From NCBI RefSeq assembly GCF_020532605.1, contig NZ_JAJATW010000011.1, positions 1-64,000 of the forward strand: a DNA stretch of 64,000 nt, given 5' to 3'. A model generated the notes under the pieces. The model ran no database searches. It saw nothing but the letters and a program-made list of their open reading frames with translations, and had not been told where the DNA came from. Within the stretch, counting starts at the first letter, position 1. Each line of letters opens with the position of its first letter. This DNA is from Marinomonas algarum. Lineage in GTDB: Bacteria > Pseudomonadota > Gammaproteobacteria > Pseudomonadales > Marinomonadaceae. The translations under genes and the position numbers were made by a program. Positions 1 through 9,034 of this stretch are shown here, piece by piece.

Positions 1-12
1 GGCTTTATTGTG

Positions 13-34
13 CCCAATATTTTGGGTCTTTTTT
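13..34 (+). terminator. Rho-independent terminator at window start
   Basis: A CCCAA/TTGGG stem with a TATT loop is followed by TC and six T residues. This is the form of a factor-independent terminator for a rightward gene that ends before the window. The stem is only 5 bp, so confidence is moderate. Confidence 0.5.
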
Positions 35-86
35 ACAGCGCATATGGCTAAAAATAACGTTTTTAATGGAAAAGCCTAAAAATACC

Positions 87-112
87 ATGGCGTTTCTTGT
101 CTGAAACGCCAT
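87..112. terminator. Perfect 9-bp hairpin, possible terminator of the leftward LPS group
   Basis: ATGGCGTTT and AAACGCCAT form a perfect 9-bp stem with an 8-base loop. Read leftward, a run of five T follows after four bases, so it could end transcripts from the glycosyltransferase side. Rightward the tail is poor. It sits immediately before a truncated acetyltransferase fragment. Confidence 0.4.
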
Positions 113-298
113 TATTCAGGGACGACTCTGTAGTGTCAGCAACATCTAACGTAGTGTCTTCTTTTGAGAGTGAAAGTATAATTGGTGGAAATCCTGCTAA
201 AATAATCGGGTCAATGAGTAATAAAAAATTCAATCACTAAAAATTGAATGAAGTTATGTTTTAAAAATGACTTTTTAGCGCCCTAACATTATTCAGGG
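110..298. repeat. 12-bp direct repeat pair flanking an acetyltransferase remnant
   Basis: CATTATTCAGGG occurs perfectly at 110-121 and again at 287-298 in the same orientation. The left copy sits exactly where recognisable acetyltransferase coding begins. The right copy overlaps the stop codon of the leftward glycosyltransferase. Such a pair could mark a past recombination or duplication; that history is inference. Confidence 0.6.
118..240 (+). pseudogene. C-terminal remnant of a left-handed beta-helix (hexapeptide) acetyltransferase
   Basis: A reading frame ending with TAA at 238-240 encodes about 40 residues with the hallmark end of sugar O-acetyltransferases: DDSVVSATSNVV followed by IIGGNPAKIIGS. 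The GNPAK motif is the classic C-terminal signature of the WbbJ/maltose-acetyltransferase type hexapeptide family. No start codon precedes it: the frame is closed at 64-66, and a hairpin occupies 87-112. The main body of the enzyme is therefore missing and this is a broken gene. Its place beside lipopolysaccharide genes suggests it once modified a surface glycan. It converges on the glycosyltransferase that follows. Confidence 0.6.
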
Positions 299-300
299 CG
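279..300 (-). terminator. Hairpin overlapping the end of the leftward glycosyltransferase gene
   Basis: CGCCCT and AGGGCG form a 6-bp stem over the stop codon of the leftward gene. The leftward tail is A/T rich but has no clean T run right after the stem. It may be a weak terminator or a 3' stability element. Confidence 0.3.
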
Positions 301-1077
301 TTTAGGTTGGGAACGAATCCATAAATCGGCGTATTTTACAAAGGTTGAATGCGCGGATAGTACCGCTAATAAAAAGCCTTGTTTACCATCAAGAAAGCCA
401 CGTTTTAGTAAGTACATTTTTACGAAACAGCCAAAGGCATGGAGTGATGCATTGCTTAGCGAGGTTTTTTTTCCTCTTTGTTCTTTCTGGTCAGCAGACA
501 GTTTTGCATAAGATGCAGATTTCACTAAGTAGTGGTGTAGGTCATCGTAAGTGTAATGTGTTAGGTCACCCTGTAAATTTTCAACGATAATTTGCTTATC
601 CAAGAGCACTTTTTCATGCACCAGGTCGTCAGAATAGCGCCCTTCATTGACTTTATATAAGCGCGTCACTCGGTCAGGGTACCAACCAGAGTGTTCAATA
701 AAGCGCCCGAATACCCAACTCTTTCGATTAATGCTGTAAGCCGTCTGTTTTTTGTTTTCATTAATAGCGGTCAAAATGCTGTTTTTTAACTCTTCAGTTA
801 CGACCTCATCTGCGTCTATCCATAGTACATAATCTGTAGAGACGTAATTTTGTGCTGCTTGTCTTTGTAAGCCAAAGCCTTTCCAGTCACTTTTAACATA
901 GAAATGGCTAGTGTATTTTTCTGCTATAGCCTGAGTGTCATCGGTGCTGCCTGAATCCAAAATAATAATGTCATCTACCCAGCCGGTTAGGCTATCGAGA
1001 CACACTTTTAGGTTTTTGGCCTCGTTTTTAACAATTAGTGCAGCGGATAGCGTCACTTTGGTGTTCGAGCTTGTCAT
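289..1077 (-). CDS. WaaE/KdtX-type family 2 glycosyltransferase (LPS inner core)
   Basis: A 262-residue glycosyltransferase family 2 protein. The N-terminal nucleotide-sugar motifs are plain: IVKNEA at 15-20, DSGSTDDT at 41-48 and the metal-binding D-A-D at 88-90. The overall pattern, including [10 protein letters not shown] near 64-73 and a C-terminal [15 protein letters not shown]-like stretch, matches the WaaE/KdtX group. That group adds a beta-linked sugar to inner-core heptose on the cytoplasmic face of the membrane. The start overlaps the waaF stop by four bases, so it is translationally coupled and last in the leftward hldD-waaF group. The sugar donor cannot be read from sequence. The name waaE is avoided because it has also been used for hldE. 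Confidence 0.85.
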   Translation of the reverse strand: MTSSNTKVTLSAALIVKNEAKNLKVCLDSLTGWVDDIIILDSGSTDDTQAIAEKYTSHFYVKSDWKGFGLQRQAAQNYVSTDYVLWIDADEVVTEELKNSILTAINENKKQTAYSINRKSWVFGRFIEHSGWYPDRVTRLYKVNEGRYSDDLVHEKVLLDKQIIVENLQGDLTHYTYDDLHHYLVKSASYAKLSADQKEQRGKKTSLSNASLHAFGCFVKMYLLKRGFLDGKQGFLLAVLSAHSTFVKYADLWIRSQPKRPE

Positions 1078-2102
1078 GGTGTGGTTTCCAGCGTTGACAG
1101 GTTTAGAGTGCTAATAACTTCATCAGGTGTCTGTTGGTTTTGGCAGTTTAAATGCCCCAAAGGACACTCTCTTTTAAAGCAAGGCGAACATTCAAGGTGT
1201 AAGTTATGGATGGTTTTTTTGTCGGTCAGTGGCGGAGTAAACAACTCACTGGTAGAGCCATAAATACCATGCACGTAAGTGCCAACGGCGGCGGCGATGT
1301 GCATTAGCCCAGAGTCATTGCTTACCGCTTTGTCGGCGGCGGCCAGTAAATCAATCGCATCAACCAATTGCGTTTTTCCGCATAGGTTGACCGCGTATTC
1401 ACCTAAACCCTCTACGATACGGTCGCCATCTTTCTGATCTTTAGGACCACCTAACACCCAAATCTGATAACCCGCTTCAATGGCACTTTTCGCCAGTTCG
1501 TGAAAGTAAGGAATTGGCCATTGTTTAGAAGGGCCAAACTCAGCACCCGCCATCAAAGCGATAGCAGGGCGATCCGATAATTTATGTGCTTTATAGAGTT
1601 CTTTTTGATTCTCAGAGTCAACTCGTAGAGTCGGTGAAGGTATATCCAGAGGTGGGTACGCTTTATCCACAGGCAATCCTAACGACGTAAATCGCTTGAC
1701 TGTCTGATTAAGAATGCTTTTATCCAAAGTACGACGCTCGTTAAGCAATACATAGCGTTGTTCGCCAGTGAAACCCACACGGTGTGGTACTTTAGCAAAA
1801 AACGGTACCAACGCCGATTTCCAAGAACGTGGCATCACGATAGCGTGATCGTAATGTTCTGAACGAAGCGAGTGACCCAGTTTGCGACGAATACTGATTC
1901 CCCACTCACCATGCCCTGTGGGCAAGGTGATAGCATGGCGTACTTCCGCCATTCTGGCTAAAATAGGTACCGACCATTTAGGGCCAATGACATCAATGAC
2001 AGCGTCTTTATCTTGCTGTTTTACTGTCATAAAAAGGCTTTGAGCCATGACCATGTCACCGACCCAGGAAGGGCCAACAATGAGATATTTAGCCATTTGC
2101 AT
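1074..2102 (-). CDS. waaF: ADP-heptose:LPS heptosyltransferase II
   Basis: A 342-residue glycosyltransferase family 9 protein that adds the second L-glycero-D-manno-heptose to the inner core, using ADP-heptose. Visible motifs are [10 protein letters not shown] at 11-20, which is near-diagnostic for Waa[12 protein letters not shown] at 186-196 and SNDSGLMH at 261-268, the donor-binding region. A C-terminal cysteine cluster around 305-320 is typical of the family. It overlaps hldD upstream by 14 bp and the glycosyltransferase downstream by 4 bp, so the three genes form a tight operon. The second Met (residue 3) could be the true start. Confidence 0.93.
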   Translation of the reverse strand: MQMAKYLIVGPSWVGDMVMAQSLFMTVKQQDKDAVIDVIGPKWSVPILARMAEVRHAITLPTGHGEWGISIRRKLGHSLRSEHYDHAIVMPRSWKSALVPFFAKVPHRVGFTGEQRYVLLNERRTLDKSILNQTVKRFTSLGLPVDKAYPPLDIPSPTLRVDSENQKELYKAHKLSDRPAIALMAGAEFGPSKQWPIPYFHELAKSAIEAGYQIWVLGGPKDQKDGDRIVEGLGEYAVNLCGKTQLVDAIDLLAAADKAVSNDSGLMHIAAAVGTYVHGIYGSTSELFTPPLTDKKTIHNLHLECSPCFKRECPLGHLNCQNQQTPDEVISTLNLSTLETTP

Positions 2103-3036
2103 CCAGCCAAGTCAGGTAGTCTTTCACCCCTTGCGCTAGACCTCTAAATGATCCCTCGTAACCCGCTTCACGAAGCTTAGTGATGTCGGCTTCAGTAAAG
2201 CTTTGATAAGCGCCCTTTAAGTGTTCAGGGAAAGGAATGTATTCGATTTCGCCTTTGTTGTACTGTTCAATAATCGTTTCTGCAATGGTTTTAAAGGGTT
2301 CGGCTTTGCCCGTACCCAAATTGAAAATACCGGATTTTTCAGGATTGTCTAGGAACCAAAGCTTGGTATTGACCAAGTCTTCTACATAAATAAAATCACG
2401 GCTTTGTCCGCCGGCTTCGTAACCATCATAGGCACCAAATAGTTTTGGGTTTTCTCCCGCCAGTACTTGATTACGAAGGTGAAAAGCAACGCTTGCCATG
2501 CTGCCTTTGTGTTGTTCACGAGGACCATAGACATTGAAATAACGAAATCCAACAATTTGACTTTTTGCCTTTGGTAAAGCAGCACGTACATACTGATCAA
2601 ATTGAAATTTAGAATAGGCATACATGTTCAGTGGCTTCTCGTTTTCGCGAGACTCTTGGAAGATAGGCCCAGAACCGTATACAGAAGCAGAAGATGCATA
2701 AGAAAAGGGCGTTTCATGTTTTAAGCAAAAATTTAACACGGCTTTAGAGTATTGGTAATTAACGTCCATCACAAATTTACCATTCCACTCCGTTGTCGCA
2801 GAACAGGCGCCCTCATGAAAAATAGCAACAGGGTTGATACCCAGTGTGTCATTTTTAATGGCGTCTAAAAAATCGTACATATCCATGTAATCGGCGATAT
2901 CCAAGTCCGACAAATTTAGACATTTTTTACCATCGGTCAAATCGTCAACGAGAAGAATGTTTTTAATCCCTCTTTTATTCAACGCTTTGATAATGTTGCT
3001 GCCGATGAATCCGGCGCCGCCTGTTACTATATACAT
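2089..3036 (-). CDS. hldD: ADP-L-glycero-D-manno-heptose 6-epimerase
   Basis: A 315-residue short-chain dehydrogenase/epimerase that converts ADP-D-glycero-D-manno-heptose to the L,D form, the last step of ADP-heptose synthesis. The NADP-binding GGAGFIG lies at 6-12, a serine-rich catalytic segment ASSASVYG at 114-121, and the YxxxK pair is Tyr139-Lys143. Length is close to the E. coli enzyme (310). The product feeds WaaF, encoded immediately downstream with overlapping ends. The bifunctional HldE enzyme for the earlier steps is divergent at 4.35 kb. Confidence 0.95.
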   Translation of the reverse strand: MYIVTGGAGFIGSNIIKALNKRGIKNILLVDDLTDGKKCLNLSDLDIADYMDMYDFLDAIKNDTLGINPVAIFHEGACSATTEWNGKFVMDVNYQYSKAVLNFCLKHETPFSYASSASVYGSGPIFQESRENEKPLNMYAYSKFQFDQYVRAALPKAKSQIVGFRYFNVYGPREQHKGSMASVAFHLRNQVLAGENPKLFGAYDGYEAGGQSRDFIYVEDLVNTKLWFLDNPEKSGIFNLGTGKAEPFKTIAETIIEQYNKGEIEYIPFPEHLKGAYQSFTEADITKLREAGYEGSFRGLAQGVKDYLTWLDANG

Positions 3037-3069
3037 ATGTTGTGATCCTATTGTGAAAGGCTACAATGA

Positions 3070-3095
3070 GTGGCTATGGATGTATTCGTAGCCAC
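3070..3095. other. Hairpin between the AGE isomerase and hldD
   Basis: GTGGCTA and TAGCCAC form a 7-bp perfect inverted repeat with a 12-base loop in the 81-bp gap. There is no T run on either side. It could attenuate read-through from the upstream isomerase gene into hldD, or lie in the hldD leader. Confidence 0.3.
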
Positions 3096-3117
3096 CTAGG
3101 TATTTTATCTACTTTGC

Positions 3118-4254
3118 TTAAAAGTCGTTATTCAATTTTGCCCATGCTATCACTTCTGCTAAGCCGAGAAAAATATGATAACTGCTGGTTCCCGGTAACG
3201 GAAAGTCTTTTGCTGTGTTGTCAGCGTTTAAATACTCATTCCAACGGCCGTCGGGCAAAAAATAATAGGTTTGGAGAAAGGCGAGTGCCTTCTCAAGCCG
3301 ATCGATTTTTTCTTCCTTACCAATGGGCATAACAGTAATGGCTTTTAGATATTCAGTGATTGGCCAAATACGTTTTTCTAGGTCAATCGGTTGAAAAGTG
3401 TTGCCATCGATTTGATTGTAAACCCCGCCATTGCTTGCTAGACCATAGCGTGATGCTGTGCGCCATAGTTGCTGCGCTAAATCGATGTAGTCCGCATTTT
3501 GTAAGATGCTATTGGCTTGATAAAGTAGCCACACCCACTCAAAGTGATGGCCTGGTTCAACTTGATGGCCTGTTGTCGGATCTGGCAGCCAGTCGGGAGT
3601 GAAAAACTCTCGTAAGGTTTTGCTGTCTTTGTGGTAAAAGTGCTCAAGGGTTAAGTCTAGCAAGGACTGGATGACATTTTTATAAGCATCGTCTTGAGTG
3701 GCATGGTAAGCCGCAATATAGCCTTCTAATAAATGCATGTGTGGGTTTTGTCGACGAATTTGCGCCATATCAACCGGATACGCTTCATAAAAGCCACCAG
3801 ATTCTGCTTGCATGTTATCCAGCAAAAAATGATGGGTCTTCTGCATATAGCTTATCGCTCTCTCATCCCCTGTGGTCTTGTAATAGTGACTAAAAGACAA
3901 AAGCACAAAGGCCAAGGCATAAGCATCAGAGTGGGTGTCTTTAATAGACAAATCATCATTCAAGGAGAAAATCCAGCGCCCATCAACAAAGTAATGGTCA
4001 ACAATAAAGTCGAATAAAGGCGTGAGCTTCGCTTCCCATTCACTGGCTGGATGCATTTGACTGGCATGACTGAAGGTATAAAGCTGTCGGCATTGGGTGA
4101 GCAATCTTATGCGACCAACTTCGTTACGTGTCCAATTGTGTTGCATGCTCTCATAGCTAAACCCTTGTTTTGTATCGATACCCTTATCAGACCAGTGAAT
4201 AAGTAGCTCATCAAATAGAAAAGATTGGCAGGCGACAAGAGAGGAATTTAGCAT
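3118..4254 (-). CDS. AGE-family sugar epimerase/isomerase
   Basis: A 378-residue protein of the N-acylglucosamine 2-epimerase (AGE) family, predicted to fold as an (alpha/alpha)6 barrel and to be cytoplasmic. Conserved blocks are visible: a DAYALAF segment near 110-116, NPHMHLLEG at 170-178, PGHHFEWVWLL at 234-244 and KRIWPITEYLKA at 294-305. These contain the histidine, glutamate and arginine residues expected of the active site. The family includes mannose isomerases, sulfoquinovose isomerase and N-acetylglucosamine 2-epimerase, so the substrate is open. It lies between hldD and hldE, which suggests a role in supplying or salvaging a sugar for the inner core, but that is inference. Confidence 0.85.
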   Translation of the reverse strand: MLNSSLVACQSFLFDELLIHWSDKGIDTKQGFSYESMQHNWTRNEVGRIRLLTQCRQLYTFSHASQMHPASEWEAKLTPLFDFIVDHYFVDGRWIFSLNDDLSIKDTHSDAYALAFVLLSFSHYYKTTGDERAISYMQKTHHFLLDNMQAESGGFYEAYPVDMAQIRRQNPHMHLLEGYIAAYHATQDDAYKNVIQSLLDLTLEHFYHKDSKTLREFFTPDWLPDPTTGHQVEPGHHFEWVWLLYQANSILQNADYIDLAQQLWRTASRYGLASNGGVYNQIDGNTFQPIDLEKRIWPITEYLKAITVMPIGKEEKIDRLEKALAFLQTYYFLPDGRWNEYLNADNTAKDFPLPGTSSYHIFLGLAEVIAWAKLNNDF

Positions 4255-4350
4255 GGAGTAAAAGCCTTATTTAGTCTGTTTTAGGTATGTCCAACTTATT
4301 GAGTGAGTATGATAAGATGCCCATCTCCAAAAATCGATTATTAAGTGCTT

Positions 4351-5778
4351 ATGACCTCTTCATATTTGAATTTTAAAGATAAACACATTCTTGTTGTTGG
4401 GGATGTGATGTTGGATCGCTATTGGCATGGTGGTACGTCACGTATTTCACCTGAAGCTCCTGTTCAAGTGGTAAAGGTATCGAATATCGAAGATCGCCCG
4501 GGTGGTGCAGCAAACGTAGCACTTGGACTGGCTAAGTTAGGCATTTCAGTGACGCTAGTTGGTATTGTAGGTAATGACGAGAACGGCGATGTTTTGACGC
4601 GATGTCTTGAGAGAGAAGGCGTAACTTGCCGATTTGTTCGCTCAAAAACGCTGCCGACCATTACCAAGCTTCGTGTTATGAGCCGCCATCAGCAGCTTAT
4701 CCGCCTAGATTTTGAAGAGCGTGAGGACAGTCTTTCTCAGAATGAGGCACTGGCCCGTGTCGTAGAAAGCTGCTTACCTGAATCTGATGCGGTGATTTTC
4801 TCAGATTACGCCAAAGGCTGTTTGGCCGATGTGCAAACCTTGATTCGCTTATCGAACGTAGCGAATGTCCCCAGCTTTGTTGATCCAAAAGGCAAAGATT
4901 TTTCCATTTATCAAGGTGCTACCTTGGTAAAACCCAACCTTTTAGAGTTTGAAACCATCGTTGGAAAGTGTCATTCCACCAAAGAGTTAGAAATAAAAGC
5001 CAAAGCATTGCGTGAGCAATTTGGTTGGAAAGCGCTCTTGGTGACCCGTGGTGAAGATGGCTTGATATTATTCAGCGATGATAAACCACCGTTTTCCTTA
5101 GCAACAGCCGCCAAAGAAGTTTTTGATGTCACGGGTGCAGGTGATACCGTTGTTGCCGTGCTGACCGCGGTGTTTGTTACCAGTAAACGCTTTACCGATG
5201 CGGTAGAATACGCCAATCAGGCAGCGGGTTATGTGGTGGGGAAATTAGGTACGGCCTCAATCAGCGCTGATCAGCTGGAAGGCATTATGTTTAAACGCTC
5301 TCACGGCACGAATTTTGGCGTTTTATCGCCTGAAGATTTGCTTGAACAAATCAAATTATCGCAAATCAACGGTGAGAAGATCGTCTTCACTAATGGTTGT
5401 TTTGACATTCTGCACCCTGGTCACATCGCTTACATGAAGCAAGCAAAAGCCTTAGGCGACCGCCTAATCGTAGCGGTGAATACCGATGCGTCAGTGAAGC
5501 GTTTGAAGGGTGATAAGCGACCAATTAACAACCTTGTTCATCGTATGTCGGTTCTCGAAGGCTTGGGAGCGATCGATTGGGTAACCTGGTTCGATGAAGA
5601 CACGCCAAAAGAAATCATTGAATACTTAACGCCTGATGTTTTAGTCAAAGGAGGAGATTATACGATCGACACTATTGTTGGCGCAGAACATATTCTGGCT
5701 CATGGTGGTGAAGTGAAGGTGTTGACCTTTGTAGACGGGTATTCCACCACCGCGATTATCGAAAAAGCGAACCTATAA
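4351..5778 (+). CDS. hldE: Bifunctional D-beta-heptose 7-phosphate kinase / heptose 1-phosphate adenylyltransferase
   Basis: A 475-residue two-domain enzyme. The N-terminal PfkB-type kinase has GDVMLDRYWHGG near 17-28, RPGGAANVA, and the DVTGAGDT catalytic/anion-hole motif near 259. The C-terminal nucleotidyltransferase has TNGCFDILHPGH near 347, carrying the HxGH-type motif, and later KGGDY. It phosphorylates heptose 7-phosphate and, after GmhB action, adenylates heptose 1-phosphate. Length matches E. coli HldE (477). ATG at 4351 is preferred over an in-frame GTG two codons earlier. It starts the hldE-msbA-waaA operon; the next gene begins immediately after the stop. Confidence 0.95.
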   Translation: MTSSYLNFKDKHILVVGDVMLDRYWHGGTSRISPEAPVQVVKVSNIEDRPGGAANVALGLAKLGISVTLVGIVGNDENGDVLTRCLEREGVTCRFVRSKTLPTITKLRVMSRHQQLIRLDFEEREDSLSQNEALARVVESCLPESDAVIFSDYAKGCLADVQTLIRLSNVANVPSFVDPKGKDFSIYQGATLVKPNLLEFETIVGKCHSTKELEIKAKALREQFGWKALLVTRGEDGLILFSDDKPPFSLATAAKEVFDVTGAGDTVVAVLTAVFVTSKRFTDAVEYANQAAGYVVGKLGTASISADQLEGIMFKRSHGTNFGVLSPEDLLEQIKLSQINGEKIVFTNGCFDILHPGHIAYMKQAKALGDRLIVAVNTDASVKRLKGDKRPINNLVHRMSVLEGLGAIDWVTWFDEDTPKEIIEYLTPDVLVKGGDYTIDTIVGAEHILAHGGEVKVLTFVDGYSTTAIIEKANL

Positions 5779-7578
5779 ATGCACGATCAAAATAAAAAAA
5801 ATACGACAAAAAATGACAATACCGTAACCACAGTGCCCCTTTCTGGCATGAAGACCTATTTTCGCCTATTAGGCTATGTACGATCTTCTTGGGGCTATTT
5901 GATGCTCAGTGTGTTGGGGTATGTGATTTACGCGGCCATGGAGCCTGCTTTGGCGGCTTTGTTGAAGCACATCGTCGATGTGGTGTCTGTTGGTACTATT
6001 TCTGAAAGTCGTATGCTGATTCCATTGGCTATTTTAGCGGTGTTTATTGCCCGTGGGATAGGGACCTTTCTGGGCAACTATTTTATGGCAAAAGTGGCCA
6101 ACAATGTGGTGTTTGACCTGCGTACAACGATGTTTAACAAGTTAGTGTTTTTATCCGCAGATTATTACCACTCCATTCCAACGGGCCGCTTATTGGCTAA
6201 GCTAACATACGACACTGAGCAGGTCATTGGCTCCATTACTCAGGCGATACGCGTGCTGTTGCGAGAAGGGCTGACAGTGGTTGGCTTGCTCAGCTATATG
6301 ATCTACATGAATTGGCGCTTGTCCCTGTTGTTTTTGCTTGTCGTGCCGTTAATTGGTGTCATTGTGGCTTACGCCTCGAAACGCTTTCGCAAACTCAGTA
6401 CCCGTATTCAAAATGCGATGGGGGGGGTAACCGATGTTGCTTCTGAAGCGATTAAAGGCCATGAGGTTGTGAAAATATTTGGTGGCAGTGAATACGAAAT
6501 TGAGCGTTTTCGTAAGGCGGCCAGTGAAAACAGACGATCACAGCTGAAAATGGAAATGACGCGCTCGTTAAATGTGCCGATCGTACAGTTTATTTTAGCG
6601 ATTATGATGGCGACCTTAATTTGGTTTGCCTTAAGCCCTTCCATCAGTTCACACATGTCGCCGGGGGATTTTATTGCTTTTCTGACAGCCGCTGGGATGT
6701 TGGGTAAGCCTATCCGTCAACTCACGGAAGTAAACAGTATTCTGCAAAAAGGGATTGCAGCATCGTACAGTATTTTCGATTTTATTGACCTCAAAGAAGA
6801 GGTTGATGAAGGACAAATCTCAGCATCTTCTGTTAAAGGAGACATTGAATGGAAAAACATGTCTTTTAAATACCATGGCTCGGATAAACAGGCATTGAAC
6901 AATATTAACCTGACGCTACCAGCGGGTAAAACCTTAGCCTTAGTGGGGCGCTCTGGGGGTGGTAAGTCGACAATTGCTAACTTATTACCACGTTTTTATG
7001 ATATTGAAAGTGGTCAATTAAATATTGATGGTGTGTCTGTTAGTGATTATAAACTCGCTGATTTACGTCTTAATATTGCTTTAGTAAATCAGAAGGTGGT
7101 GTTATTTAACGGCTCCATTCGAGATAACATTGCTTATGGTGCCTTGAAAAAAGCTACTGAGGAAGAAGTGATAGAGGCTGCGAAAGCGGCTAATGCTTGG
7201 GGCTTTATTCAGGAATTAGAGCAGGGGTTAGATACCTTAGTTGGGGAAGACGGCGTGCTGTTATCAGGTGGTCAGCGCCAACGCATTGCGATAGCAAGGG
7301 CGATCTTGAAAAATGCCCCTATTTTGGTTTTGGATGAAGCAACGTCAGCCCTTGATACAGAGTCCGAGCGAGCAATTCAATCTGCATTAGATGGCTTGAT
7401 GGCCAACCGTACGACCATTGCGATTGCGCATCGATTATCGACAATTGAAAATGCCGATATTATTGCAGTAGTGGATCATGGTGAGATTGTTGAACAAGGT
7501 TCACACCATGAATTACTAGCGATGAATGGCGCTTATGCACAACTGCATAATCAGCAGTTTAGTGAGGTCAGCGCTTAA
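5779..7578 (+). CDS. msbA: Lipid A export ATP-binding/permease MsbA
   Basis: A 599-residue half-size ABC exporter. The N-terminal about 330 residues contain the six membrane helices. The C-terminal nucleotide-binding domain has Walker A GRSGGGKST near 390, the LSGGQRQ signature near 495, Walker B with LVLDEATSALD near 514 and a switch histidine in AIAHRLST. MsbA homodimers flip core-lipid A across the inner membrane. Its position between hldE and waaA, with zero and two bases to its neighbours, strongly supports lipid A rather than drug transport. Confidence 0.92.
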   Translation: MHDQNKKNTTKNDNTVTTVPLSGMKTYFRLLGYVRSSWGYLMLSVLGYVIYAAMEPALAALLKHIVDVVSVGTISESRMLIPLAILAVFIARGIGTFLGNYFMAKVANNVVFDLRTTMFNKLVFLSADYYHSIPTGRLLAKLTYDTEQVIGSITQAIRVLLREGLTVVGLLSYMIYMNWRLSLLFLLVVPLIGVIVAYASKRFRKLSTRIQNAMGGVTDVASEAIKGHEVVKIFGGSEYEIERFRKAASENRRSQLKMEMTRSLNVPIVQFILAIMMATLIWFALSPSISSHMSPGDFIAFLTAAGMLGKPIRQLTEVNSILQKGIAASYSIFDFIDLKEEVDEGQISASSVKGDIEWKNMSFKYHGSDKQALNNINLTLPAGKTLALVGRSGGGKSTIANLLPRFYDIESGQLNIDGVSVSDYKLADLRLNIALVNQKVVLFNGSIRDNIAYGALKKATEEEVIEAAKAANAWGFIQELEQGLDTLVGEDGVLLSGGQRQRIAIARAILKNAPILVLDEATSALDTESERAIQSALDGLMANRTTIAIAHRLSTIENADIIAVVDHGEIVEQGSHHELLAMNGAYAQLHNQQFSEVSA

Positions 7579-7580
7579 CT

Positions 7581-8807
7581 ATGTGGCTTTATCGTGCGCT
7601 CTTTATGATCTTTACCCCTTTTGTTCTTACTAAGGTGCGGCGCTTTCAAAAAAATAATTCCGCTTACCGGGCAAAGGAAGCCATGGGGTACTGGCCAAAA
7701 GTCAGTGCTGACTTATGGGTTCATTGTGCATCGGTCGGTGAGGTGTTGGCGGTGCGTCCGTTAGTCGAGCAGTGGCGAAGACAGCATCCATCAAAACGTT
7801 TGTTAATCACGACCATGACGCCAACAGGGGCGGAGCAAGTTACCAAAAGTTTTCCATTTGCTGAGCACCGTTATTTGCCGATGGATTGGCGATGTGCCGT
7901 AAAGAGAGTCATAACACAATTAGACTGTCGCCATCTCGTTATTGTCGAGACAGAGCTTTGGCCGAATTTGCTGCATCTGGCAAAAGCTCATGGCTTTCAA
8001 GTCGATGTGGTGAATGCTCGTTTAAGCGAACGCTCTTTCCAGCGATATCAAAAATTTTCTCTGATCTCCCGTCCATTGTTCGCTCTTCCTGATTCTTTTT
8101 TGGCTCATGCCCAAGCAGATGCTGAGCGTTTTACCGCGCTTGGTGCAAGAAAGGTTTCTGTCGTAGGCAATATTAAGTTTGATCTGACTGTGCCTGACAC
8201 GGTAGTAGAAGATAACTGGCGTCGCCGTTTAGGCGAACGTTTTGTCTGGGTAGGGGCAAGCACTCACCCAGGGGAAGACGAGATTCTTCTTAATGCCCAT
8301 CAAGCATTAATAAAGGTGCTTCCTAATGCTTTGCTTATTCTGGTGCCTAGGCATCCTGAGCGTTTTGATGACGTTTATCGTCTAGCGAAGCAAGGTGTGA
8401 ATACGGCGATGCGTCGTAGTCAGTCTTCTCTCGATGATTGGTCTCACACCAATGTAGTGGTAGGCGATTCAATGGGAGAGCTGATGCATTATTATCAAGC
8501 ATCAGATATTGCCTTTGTTGGAGGAAGTTTAATTGAGCGCGGAGGGCATAACCCCATAGAGCCTGCTTTGTTGGCAAAAGCCATTCTTGTGGGCGAGCAT
8601 ACCTTTAACTTTTTCGATATCACCCAACAGCTTATTGATGCTGGGGGGGCCATCCGTTGTCATAATGAGTCTGAACTGGTGCAACGTTTGATTGAATTGG
8701 CTGCTGACCAACCGCAGCGACAGGCAATTGGGCAGAATGCTTTGCAGTTTGCTGAAAAAAATCAAGGGGCCGTTGCAAGAGTCCTTTCTGAAATAGACTT
8801 CCATTAG
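7581..8807 (+). CDS. waaA: 3-deoxy-D-manno-octulosonic acid (Kdo) transferase
   Basis: A 408-residue glycosyltransferase family 30 enzyme with an N-terminal membrane anchor. Visible family motifs are WVHCASVGEVLA near 47-58 with its catalytic glutamate, VETELWPNLL, GNIKFD and the C-terminal GGHNPIEPA. It moves Kdo from CMP-Kdo to lipid IVA on the inner face of the inner membrane; whether one, two or more Kdo units are added cannot be told. It is last in the hldE-msbA-waaA operon. Confidence 0.93.
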   Translation: MWLYRALFMIFTPFVLTKVRRFQKNNSAYRAKEAMGYWPKVSADLWVHCASVGEVLAVRPLVEQWRRQHPSKRLLITTMTPTGAEQVTKSFPFAEHRYLPMDWRCAVKRVITQLDCRHLVIVETELWPNLLHLAKAHGFQVDVVNARLSERSFQRYQKFSLISRPLFALPDSFLAHAQADAERFTALGARKVSVVGNIKFDLTVPDTVVEDNWRRRLGERFVWVGASTHPGEDEILLNAHQALIKVLPNALLILVPRHPERFDDVYRLAKQGVNTAMRRSQSSLDDWSHTNVVVGDSMGELMHYYQASDIAFVGGSLIERGGHNPIEPALLAKAILVGEHTFNFFDITQQLIDAGGAIRCHNESELVQRLIELAADQPQRQAIGQNALQFAEKNQGAVARVLSEIDFH

Positions 8808-8849
8808 GCGACTGCTTACAATACTGACTTAATGTTTTGTCATATTTGA

Positions 8850-8954
8850 TATCTCATGGGGTGTTTTGCGTATCGTTACAGCAAAACTGAGAAGTGGACT
8901 GACCACTAACCCACAGAACCTGATCCAGATTATGCTGGCGTAGGAATTGAGATA
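8850..8954 (+). promoter_or_regulatory. TPP (THI-box) riboswitch upstream of thiBPQ
   Basis: The conserved TPP aptamer elements appear in order: a GGGGTG block near 8858-8863, the CTGAGA loop at 8887-8892 (with AGTGG after it), ACCTGATCCAGATTATGC around 8919-8936, and GGCGTAGGAA. The closing P1 stem pairs TATCTCA at 8850-8856 with TGAGATA at 8948-8954. It lies between waaA and thiB, so thiamine pyrophosphate should lower thiBPQ expression. No strong terminator hairpin is seen after the aptamer, and a small hairpin may mask the thiB ribosome site instead. Confidence 0.93.
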
Positions 8955-9007
8955 GTAATCAACCGGTATAACGTTCGTTTGCCCTTGTTTTACCATTTCC
9001 CATGCGC

Positions 9008-9029
9008 CGCTCATTTATTTTTAGGAGCG
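9008..9029 (+). promoter_or_regulatory. Possible ribosome-site sequestering hairpin of the thiB riboswitch
   Basis: CGCTC at 9008-9012 can pair with GAGCG at 9025-9029, burying the AGGAGCG Shine-Dalgarno of thiB. The site is just upstream of the TTG start at 9035. This fits a translational expression platform for the TPP aptamer. The stem is short, so this is a suggestion. Confidence 0.4.
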
Positions 9030-9034
9030 ACACC

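Noticed and set aside
345-590. Open frames opposite the LPS, biotin and flagellar genes
   Set aside because: They lack ribosome sites and family features and are shadows of strong genes on the other strand.
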